Source of the DNA: Sympetrum striolatum
Lineage: Eukaryota > Arthropoda > Insecta > Odonata > Libellulidae
DNA length: 64,000 nt
Assembly: GCA_947579665.1 (NCBI GenBank)
Contig: OX388350.1
Location: 88,865,152 to 88,929,151 of the forward strand
Reading direction: 5' to 3'
Program-made: the position numbers and the translations under genes
Part shown: positions 21,581 to 30,810 of the stretch, one piece after another
Position numbering within the stretch: position 1 is the stretch's first letter
How the letters are laid out: every line of letters starts with the position of its first letter
Notes under the pieces: model-generated
Seen by the model: only the letters and a program-made list of their open reading frames with translations
The model's database searches: none
What the model was told of the DNA's origin: nothing

Positions 21581-22655
21581 TACGAGTAAAATGTAGCTTG
21601 CATACTGCAAGCAGATCGACATCACTAATTTCATGTCGGCATCATATCGGGACGGCCCTAAAAAAAAAAAAGGATTGAAAATATTCTTAAAATTCGCTGA
21701 AATTTTATCGTCTGGCATCAAACCCGGGTCTTCCTTGTGAACCTACTATAAAGCACAATAGAAGATCACCATCTCTAACTATGTGTGAAAATTCAAGCAG
21801 AAATATTGGCTACAACTGCCTCAAAAGACGTTCTAATTTTCACGAATGTAAATGGCTCTCGGGACTCGAACCAAGGACGATCTTGGAAATCTAAAATATT
21901 TTACTGAAAGTTATTAATGGACTCTATCTATATGCCGAATTTCAAGTTTCTATATTATTGGGAAAGGTTTCAAATTAATTCCTAAAAATCGGATCAACTT
22001 CTGATTGCAGAGACACCTGGTGTCGAACCCAGGACATATTGATAGCTGTGAATGCACTGTTTGATTTGTATGGACTTGATCTTTCTATATGCAAAGTTTG
22101 AAGTCGATAACATGCCGGGAAGTACTTAAATTTTGTTTCCGTTATCTCCGTAAGAAATGCATTGAGAAGTGCAAATGGCCCTCTGGGATCGAACCAAGGA
22201 CCATCAGCGAATATGTAAAATTCAATTATGAAATATATCCAACATATATATACACGTGCCGAGTTTCAAGTATCCATGTTATCGGGAAAGGATCCAAAAA
22301 AAATCTTCAAATTCGCCACAATGCATTTTAAACGGCCGATTTTTGCCTCGACCTAGCATCGAACCCAGGATATTTTCCGTAAAACTCATTTATGCTTTCG
22401 ATAGATCATGACCATATATATAGGTCCCTTGAGTTTTGATTCTCTACCTATCCCGAAAGTATTTTATAAAAAATCCCGAAAATCAAAGCAATGCATTTAA
22501 ACGGGAAAAATCGGGACTTTGAGGCCCTCTGGAATCGAACCCATGACACTGAGGTTCGAAATCGCAACTTTTCTGGCGGTTGTACGTTATGGCCAATACG
22601 TGGTAAAAATTTCGAGTCAATGACGCCAGTAGTTTAGCCTGTGAATTAGTATCCT
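21581..22655 (-). repeat. Array unit 4 (class I, minus orientation)
   Basis: Length 1075 bp. Inverted cores start at 21714 (A), 21862 (B), 22019 (C), 22185 (D), 22355 (E) and 22531 (F), with spacings of 148, 157, 166, 170 and 176. The hairpin terminus starts at 21581. Confidence 0.88.
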
Positions 22656-22718
22656 ATCTGGGTATATCATGAGTGAATCCGGAGAAGCATCTATATATAA
22701 TAGATATATATATATATA

Positions 22719-23797
22719 TACGAGTAAAATGTAGCTTGCATACTGCAAGCAGATCGACAACACTAATTTCATCTCGGCATCATATCGGGACGGTCCTCAA
22801 AAGAAAAAAAAGGGGATTGAAAATATTCTTTAAATTCGCTGCAAGTTATTCGTCCGGCATCGAACCCGGGTCTTTTTGGTGATACACACTATGCAGCACA
22901 ATAGAATTTCTCCATCTCTAATTATGTGTGAAAATTAAAGCAAAAATATTGGGCGCAGCTGCCTCAAAAGACGCTTTAATGTTCACGAATGTAAATGGCT
23001 CTCGGGACTCGAACCAAGGACGATCGTGGAAATTTAAAAAATGTTTCTGAAAGTTATTAATGATCTCAATCCATAAGCCAAATTTCAAGTTTCTATATTA
23101 TTGGGAAAGGTTTCAAAATAATTCCTAAAAATCGGATCAACTTCTGATTGCAGAGACACCTGGTGTCGAACCCAGGACACATTGATAGCTATGAATGCAT
23201 AGTTTGATTTGTGAAGACTGGTTCTTCTATCACGCTAAGTTTTAAGTCGATAGCATGCCGGGAAGTACCTATAATTTGTTTCCGTTATCTCCGTAAGAAA
23301 TGCATTGAGGAATTTAAATGGCCCTCTGGGATCGAACCAAGGACCATCAGCGAATATGTAAAATTTGATTATGAAATATATTTATAATCTCCAACTCCAT
23401 GCCGAATTTCAAGTTTCCATGACATCGGGAAGGGGTCCAAAAAAAATCTTAAAAATCGCCACAATACATTTTAAACGGCCGATTTTTGCCTCAACCTAGC
23501 ATCGAACCCAGGATATTCTCCGTAAAACTCATTTATGTTTTCGATAGTTGATGACCATATATAAAGGTTCCTAGAGTTCCGATTCTCTACCTATCTGGGA
23601 AGTATTTTTTAAAAATTCCCGAAAATCTAAGCAATGCATTTAAACGGGAAAAATCGGGACTTTGGGGCCCTCTGGAATCAAACCCATGACACCTAGGTTC
23701 AAAATCGCAATTTTTCTGGAGGTTATACGTTATGGCCAATATGTCGTAAAAATTTCAAGCCATTGACGCTAGTGGTTTGGCCTGTGACTTTGTATCC
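22719..23797 (-). repeat. Array unit 5 (class I, minus orientation)
   Basis: Length 1079 bp. Cores start at 22857, 23005, 23162, 23328, 23499 and 23674, with spacings of 148, 157, 166, 171 and 175. It is separated from unit 4 by the shared spacer and a (TA)n run. Confidence 0.88.
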
Positions 23798-23860
23798 TCT
23801 CTATATATATATATATATATATGATATATGAATGAATCCGGAGAAGCATCTATATATAAT

Positions 23861-23948
<88 letters not shown>

Positions 23949-23964
23949 ATATATATATATATAT
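23798..23964. repeat. (TA)n microsatellite with array spacer
   Basis: A long TA tract with one embedded copy of the GAATCCGGAGAAGCATC spacer near 23834. Open frames of alternating Tyr/Ile on both strands are artefacts of this tract. Confidence 0.95.
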
Positions 23965-25621
23965 ATCATCATCATCATCATCATCAGCCATTTTCAATCC
24001 GACGTCGGATGTAGGCCTCCCCAAGTACTTTCCAATTTTCTCTGTCCTGAGCTTCTCGTTGCCACGTTACACCTAAGTACTTGATGATGTCTCTGTTCCA
24101 CCTGTCCATAGGTCGTCTTCTTGGTCTCTTCACATCTCTTGGTATCCAGTTGAGAACTGCAGATGTCCAACGGTTGTCGTTTCTTCTTGCAATATGGCCT
24201 TCCCACCTCCATTTCAGTGATCTTACCTTATCTATTATGTCTGTAACTCCAGTCATCATTCTCACCCAAGTGTTTCGTTTCCTGTCTCTTCTTGTGATTC
24301 CCAGCATGCAGCGCTCCATGCTCCTTTGCGTTGTCTGAAGTCTCTGGGTTATTGCAGCATTTAACACCCAAGTTTCACTTCCATAGGTCAAGACAGGTAA
24401 AATGCATTGGTTGAAGACCTTCCTCTTCAAAACCATTGGCATTCTTGACTTCAGAATGTGTGAGTTCCTTCCAAATGCGCTCCAGCCAAGTTTCATTCTT
24501 CTGTTTACTTCATTAATCCTGTTTTTCTCTCCTGTTGTTACAAGTTGTCCCAGGTATGTGTATTCCAAGCAAACATCCAGAGGTTTTCCTTGAAGTTTGA
24601 CTGGCTCTTGCACTGTAAAAGAATTATACATTACCTTTGTTTTTGTTAGGTTTATCCTGAGTCCTATCTTCTGTCCTGCTGTGTTTAGCTCTTCAAGTCT
24701 TGAAGTTAGATCTTCTGCGTTAGCTGCAAAGAGAACTATATCATCTGCAAAACGGAGGTGACTGATGTACTCCCCATTTACTCTTAACCCCTTCTCTTCC
24801 CAATCAAGGGTTTTAAAAACTTCTTCTACAATGGCTGTGAACAAGATGGGAGACAGACCGTCACCTTGTCGAACTCCCTTCTCAATCTTGAATTCATCGG
24901 TCTCTTCATGAAGCATTACAGAAGCTGTGGCATTCTCGTAGACACTGCGCAAGAGGCGGATGTACTCAGAATCTATCCCTTGATTCTTTAGAGCTTTCAG
25001 AGTGGAGGAGGTACTTACCGAGTCGAAGGCCTGTTCATAATCTACAAAGCAAAGGACGAGTGGCATCTCGTATTCATTCGTTCTGTTTATAATTTCCTGT
25101 AATGTGTGGATGTGGTCCATAGTGCTGAAGCCTTTCCGGAATCCCGCTTGTTCTCTAGGCTGGGCTGAAGACAGGGTCATCTTAAGACGTTCCGCTATTA
25201 TCCTCATGAATGTTTTGTAGACAACTGGAAGGAGGCTAATGGGGCGATAGTTCTTCAAATCTTCTTTGCTTCCTTTCTTGTGCAGAAGGGCAATCCTTGC
25301 GTGGTTCCATTCCTTGGGAATCATTCCTTGTTTTAGACAATTACTGAATAATTGTGCTAAAACATTAGCAATCTCTGTTCCACCAGCTTTCAGATATTCC
25401 GCCAACACCCCATCTGCTCCTCCTGCTTTCCCATTCTTCATCTGCTTAATCGCCGCCATTACTTCTTCTGGGAGGATTGAGAGAAGATTTTGTGAGCTTT
25501 GGCTTTCATCTTGGTTCTCCTCTTCGGCGTTTCCTATCTTCTTGTATAGGTTGCCAAAGTATTCTGCTACAATCCTCAATATTGCTGGTCTGTTATATGT
25601 TGTGGTGCCATCTCCTTTCTG

Positions 25622-25624
<3 letters not shown>
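23965..25624 (-). mobile_element. RTE-like LINE, 5'-truncated, RT ORF open
   Basis: On the minus strand an uninterrupted frame of about 545 codons runs from 25624 to the TGA at 23986-23984. In order it contains a linker ending PEEVMAAIKQMKNGKAGGADG, palm/finger motifs (KNYRPISLLPVVYKTFMRII, AGFRKGFSTMDHIHTL), motif A LVLCFVDYEQAFDSVS, motif B GVRQGDGLSPILF, motif C HLRFADDIVLFA, then LRINLTKTKVM and YLGQLVTTG. It ends with a long basic C-terminus containing WRWEGHIARRNDNRW. The N-terminal endonuclease is missing. The stop codon sits at the start of a (TGA)n tail, so there is almost no 3' UTR, as in RTE-clade elements. Both flanks are (TA)n, hiding any target duplication. An open frame suggests a recent insertion. 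It interrupts the B-box array between units 5 and 6. Confidence 0.9.

Positions 25625-25689
<65 letters not shown>
25625..25689. repeat. (TA)n(CA)n microsatellite
   Basis: The continuation of the tract into which the LINE inserted, ending in a short CACACACACA run just before the hairpin terminus of unit 6. Confidence 0.9.
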
Positions 25690-25691
<2 letters not shown>

Positions 25692-26960
25692 GAGTAAAAT
25701 AATGCTTGCATTCTGCAAGCATATTAATGATACAAATTTCAAGAGATTATCACATCAAGAAGGCCCACAACAGGAAAAAAGGGGATTGAAAATTTTCTCC
25801 CAAATCGTTGTATTTTATTTTAAATGGTAGAAATTTGCACCAACCTGGCGTCAAACCCACGCAAATTTGGTGACAGTTTTATAGATGTAATTAAATAAGA
25901 GTGGGTTTACTGGGACCTCTATAATTTTGCATTCCCTATCATACAGAGATGTACCTGAAAAAATTTTCGAAACTGGGACATTAGTAATTTGAAATTCCCG
26001 CCTTACGTTCCAAAGACGCCTGCTGTTGAACTCACGATCTTTTGGATGATGTGTATAACTCCCTGATAAAAATAAAATTCATTTAATTCAAATTTTAAAG
26101 TCGATATCTTACCGGGAAGATCCTAAAATACGACTTTGTTATTCACATATAATAGGGTAATGTAAATGGCTCTCTGGGATCGAACCGAGGACCATCAGCG
26201 AAAACTTAAAGAGCACATATGAAATTAATTTATTATCTCTATTCATATGCCGGGTTTAAAGATTCCATGTCACCGGGAGAGGGTTCTAAATCTTAAAAAT
26301 AGGAGAAATTTCTAATTTTAGAGACGCCTGGTGTCGAACGCAGGCCCAATTGGCAGACGCGAATAAATATTATAACTTGATCTTATTTAATGCAAAGTTT
26401 GCAGTCGATATCATGCCGGGAAGTGTGTACCTAAAATTGGATCCGTTATCTCCGCAAGAAATGCAATTACGAATGTAAATAACTCACTGAGATCGAACCA
26501 AGGACCATCATCGGAACGATCGACAACGTACATAAAATATATCCATGATATCTATCCACATGCCGAGTTTCAGGTTTCCATCTTATCGGGAAAGTGTGAA
26601 AACAATATCATAAAAATAGTCCCAATGTATTTTATATGGGAGATATTTGCCCTGACCTAGAGTCGAACCAAGGATAATCCTCGAGGAGGTCTTTATAGTT
26701 TTCGTCGGAAATGCAGGTTTTCTAGCGAGCCCTCGAATTTCAACTCTCTATTTTGCCAAGAAGTGCCTCAAAATAATTCTCGAAAATCCCCACAATGTAA
26801 CTCTATGGAGAGAATCTGGACTTTGGGGCCTTCTGGAATCGAACCCATGACACTGAGGTTCAAAATCGCCTTTTTTCTGGTGGTTACACCTAATGGCTAG
26901 TGCATCGTAAAAATTTCAAGTCAGTGACACTTGTGGAACATGGTTAGAATTTTGATCCCC
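25690..26960 (-). repeat. Array unit 6, seven-box variant (minus orientation)
   Basis: Length 1271 bp. Cores start at 25847, 26024 (degenerate, CTGTTGAACTC, a C-type module), 26176 (D), 26330 (C), 26489 (D), 26659 (E) and 26835 (F). The C and D modules appear twice, consistent with a duplication of a C-D pair and loss of B. Sequence divergence is higher than in units 4, 5, 7 and 8. Confidence 0.8.
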
Positions 26961-26996
26961 TATGAATGAGTGAGTGAATGAATGTCTATATATATA

Positions 26997-28070
26997 TACG
27001 AGTAAAATGTAGCTTGCATACTGCAAGCAGATCGGCAATACTAATTTCCTATCGGCATCATATCGGGACGGTCCTCAAAAGAAAAAAAAAGATTGAAATT
27101 TTTCTTAAAATTCGCTGAAATTTCATCGTCTGGCATCGAACCTGGGTCTTACTGGTGAACTTACTGTGCAGCACAATAGAAGATCACCATCTCTAACTAT
27201 GTGTGAAAATTCGAACGGAAATATTGGCTACAACTGCCTCAAAAGATGTTCTAATTTTCACGATTGTAAATGGCTTTCGGGACTCGAACCAAGGACGATC
27301 TTGGAAATCTAAAAGATGTTTCTGAAAGTTATTTATGATCTCTATCTATATGCAGAATTTCAAGTTTCTATATTATTGGAAAAGGTTTCAAAATAATTCC
27401 TAAATGTAGGATCAACTTCTGATTGCAGAGACACCTGGTGTCGAACCCAGGACATATTGTAAGCTGTGAATGCACAGTTTGATTTATAAAGACTTGCTTT
27501 TTTATCATGCAAAGTTTGAAGTCGATAGAATGCCGGGAAGTACCTAAATTTTGTTTCCGTTATCTCCGTAAGAAATGTATTGAGAAGTGCAAATGGCCCT
27601 CTGGGATCGAACCAAGGACCACCAGCGAGTTCTTAAATTTTATTATAAAATATATTTATGATATATATCCACGTGCCAAGTTTCAAGTTTCCAAGTCATC
27701 TGTAAGTAATTAAAAAAAATCTTAAAGATCGCTATGTAAATTAAATGGGAGAATATTTGCCCTAGCCTAGCATCGAACCAAGGATAATAATTGTAGATGT
27801 CTTTGTGGTTTCCTTTAGATATACACGGCATCTAGCGATCCCTCGAATTTCAACACTCTCCTTTTCCGGGAAGTGCCTCAAAAAAATTTTCGAAAATCCC
27901 CGCCATGTAATCTTATGGGGAAAATCGCGACTTTGGGGCCTTCTGGAATCGAACCCATGACACCGAGGTTCAAAGTCGGCTTTTTCCTGGAGGTTACACG
28001 TCATGGCCATAACGTCGTAAAAATTTCAAGTCGGTGGCACTTGTGGAACATAGTTAGAATTTTGATCCCC
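26997..28070 (-). repeat. Array unit 7 (class I, minus orientation)
   Basis: Length 1074 bp. Cores start at 27132, 27280, 27437, 27603, 27769 and 27945, with spacings of 148, 157, 166, 166 and 176. The non-hairpin terminus is the diverged form ending in GTTAGAATTTTGATCCCCTA. Confidence 0.88.
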
Positions 28071-28121
28071 TATGAATGTATATATATATAGGTATATCCG
28101 GAGAAGCGTCTATATATAATA

Positions 28122-29200
28122 GACGAGTAAAATGTAGCTTGCATACTACAAGCAGATAGACAACACTAATTTCACGTCGGCATCCTATCGGGACGGTCCT
28201 CAAAAGAAAAAAAATATTGAAAAAATTCTAAAAATTCTCTACAATTGTATCGTCTGGGATCAAACCCGGGTCTTCCTGGTAAAACTCACTACGCAGAACA
28301 ACAGAAGATCACTATCTCTAACTTCGTGTGAAAATTCAAACAGAAATATTGACTGCAACTGCCTCAAACGACGATCTGCTTTTCACAAATGTAAATGGCT
28401 CTCTGGATTCGAACCAAGGACAATCTTGGAAATCTAAAACATGATTTTTAAATTTATCTAAATTTTCTATCTAAATGCGGAATTTCATGTTTCTATATTG
28501 TTGGGAAAGGGTTCAAAATAATTATTGAAAATTGGATCAGTAACTGATTGTAGAGACACCTGGTGTCGAACACAGGACACATTGATAGCTGTGAATGCAC
28601 AGTTTGATTTGTATGGACTTGATCTTTCTTTATGCAAAGTTTGAAGTCGATATCCTGCCGGGAAGTACCTACAATTTGTTTCCGTTATCTCCGTAAGAAA
28701 TGCATTGAGGAATTTAAATGGCCCTCTGGGATCGAACCAAGGACAATCAGCAAATATGTAAAATTCGATAATGAAATATATTTATGACATCTAACCTCAT
28801 GCCGAAATTCAAGTTTCTATGCCATCGGGAAAGGGTCCAAAACAAATCTTAAAAATCGCCACAATGCATTTTAAACGGCCGATTTTTGCCCCGACCTAGC
28901 ATCGAACCATAGACCATATTCGAAGATGTCTTTCTGATTTGCGTTGGAGTTGCACGGCTTCTATCGATCCCTCGAATTTCAACTCTCTACTTTTCCGGGA
29001 AGTGCACGAAAAAAAATTTCGAAAATCCCCGCCATGTATCCTTATGGAGAAAATCGCGACTTTGGGGCCTTCTGGAATCGAACCCATGACACTGAGGTTC
29101 AAAGTCGGCTTTTTCCTGGAGGTTACAGTTTATGGCTAATACGTCGTAAAAATTTCAAGTCAGTGGCACTTGTGGAACATGGTTAGACTTTTGATCCCTA
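28122..29200 (-). repeat. Array unit 8 (class I, minus orientation)
   Basis: Length 1079 bp. Cores start at 28256, 28405, 28562, 28728, 28899 and 29074, with spacings of 149, 157, 166, 171 and 175. Confidence 0.88.
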
Positions 29201-29290
29201 ATGAATGAATGAGTGTATATATATAAGCGTCTATATATAATAGATAGGTACATCCGGAGAAGCGTCTATATATAATAGATATATAATAGG

Positions 29291-30765
29291 TTCGAGTAAA
29301 ATGTAGCTTGCAGTATGCATATTGGTAACACAAATTTCAAGTCGACATCATATCGAGAGGGTCATCAAAAGAAAAAAAGGATTGAAAATATTATCTTGAG
29401 AATTCCGCTGATGGCTGAGAATGAGGAAAGAGGCACAGAATACAGCGAAACGTACATCAGTTGATCTCAATTTTGATGGTGTTTGGAGTATTCTGTGACT
29501 CTTTCCTCATAGAAAGTATTCTTAAAATTCGCTGCAACTGGTCCGTAGGTCGTGGACCCGGGACTTCCCGGTGATACTTACCATGTAACAAAACAGAAGA
29601 TCACCATCTCCAACTATGTATGGAAACTCAAGCGAAAATATTTGCTACAACTGCCTCAAACAACGTCCTACTTTTCCTTTATATTCTTTATGTGAGAAAT
29701 ATTAATGTGCTCGGGCATCGAACCCAGGAACAGCATGGTCTTATCTATTTTTTTTCTTAAACCGAGTATTAATATACATCTTCCAGCAATGCAAAAACTT
29801 CCTATCATTTCGATAAGTGCTTTAATAAAATAATGATAAACTACACCAATGTATTTTAAATGGGAGATTTTTGCATCGTCCTAGCATCGAACCCAGAATA
29901 TTTTCAGTAGAAGTCATTAATGTTTTCGATAGATCATGACTATATCTATAGGCTGCTTGAGTTTTGACTCTCTACCTATCCGGGAAGTATTTTTTAAAAC
30001 TTCCAGAAAATCAAAGCGATGCTTTTAAATGGGAAAAATCATGATTCCTTGAGGCCTTCTGGCATCGAACCCATGACACTGAGGTTCAAAGTCGCCTTTT
30101 TTTGGCGGTTAGACGCTATTTTTCCTTATTGTATGCTATTGTTTGCTTGGTTCGATCCCAGAGGGCCATTAACATTCCACAATGAAAATCTTATGAAGAT
30201 AACGGAAACAAATTTTAGGTACTTCCCGGCATGATATCGACTTCAAACTTTGCAGTAAATAAGATCAAGTCCTAGCAAGTCATTTTGTGCATTTACAGCT
30301 TCCAATACGTCCAGGGTTCGACACCAGGCGTCTCTACAATCAGTCACTGATCCGATTTTTAAGAATTATTTTGAACCCCTTCCCAATAATATTAAAACTT
30401 GAAATTTGGCATATATATAGAACTTATAGATACATTTCGAAAACATATTTTATATTTCCTAGATCGTCCTTGGTTCGAATCCAGAGAGCTATTAACATTC
30501 GTGAAAAGTAGGTCTTCGTTTGAGGCAGTTGCAGCCAATATTTCTTCTTGAATTTTCACACGTATTTAGAGAAGATGATCTTCTGATGTGCTGCATAGAA
30601 ATTTCACCAAAAAGACCCGGGTTCGATGCCAGACGATTAAATTGAAGCGAATTTTAAGAATATTTTCAATCCTTTTTTTCCTTTCCGGGACCGTCCCGAT
30701 ATAATGCCGTTATGAAATTAGTGTTGTCGATCTGCTTGCAGTATGCAAGCTACATTTTACTCGTA
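29291..30765. repeat. Array unit 9, foldback unit with hairpin termini at both ends
   Basis: Minus-oriented cores: one degenerate near 29548, then 29714 (G), 29883 (E) and 30061 (F). These are followed after only 88 bp by plus-oriented cores at 30149 (D), 30315 (C), 30472 (B) and 30620 (A), with spacings of 166, 157 and 148. Both ends carry the hairpin terminus, although the left copy is abbreviated (GCTTGCAGTATGC only). The junction near 30110-30140 fuses a minus half-unit to a plus half-unit, the mirror image of unit 3. Confidence 0.82.
29421..29510. repeat. Small hairpin insertion inside unit 9
   Basis: Arms 29421-29443 and 29488-29510 are reverse complements (ATGAGGAAAGAG-CACAGAATAC, one mismatch). 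Related units are continuous at this place (GATTGAAAATATTCTTAAAATTCG), so about 120-130 bp was inserted here. It is a possible miniature foldback element. Confidence 0.7.
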
Positions 30766-30770
30766 TTAAT

Positions 30771-30810
30771 ATATAGATATGTGTGTGTGTGTGTGCGCGC
30801 GCGCGCGTTT
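30771..30810. repeat. (GT)n(GC)n microsatellite
   Basis: A run of GTGTGT followed by GCGCGC directly at the end of the array. Confidence 0.9.

Larger units (their letters stand above)
17815..30770. repeat. B-box / T-arm higher-order repeat array (nine units)
   Basis: About 58 copies of GGTTCGANNCC or close variants lie in this block, one per 148-178-bp module. Regular modules occur in fixed order and form units of 1074-1108 bp; three irregular units are longer. One unit end carries the palindrome GCTTGCAGTATGCAAGC about 14 nt from the edge. The other end carries ATACAAATTCACAGCCTAAA or a diverged version. Units are separated by a spacer containing GAATCCGGAGAAGCATCTAT, an imperfect TCTATTATATATAGA palindrome and (TA)n or (GATA)n. 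Module types are labelled A to F, with G and A' in a second class. No protein-coding capacity is apparent outside the inserted LINE. A box sequences are not convincing. Possible identities are a Helentron-like nonautonomous element family amplified in tandem, or a satellite-type higher-order repeat. Confidence 0.85.

Noticed and set aside
23755..24076. Open frames of Tyr/Ile repeats on both strands
   Set aside because: They are translations of the (TA)n microsatellite, not proteins. The same applies near 25620-25690 and 56270-56362.
17815..30770. CRISPR-like or tRNA gene cluster reading of the B-box series
   Set aside because: Spacing is about 150-175 bp, modules are paralogous rather than unique spacers, and no full cloverleaf or convincing A box at the right distance was seen. 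The sequence is eukaryotic.
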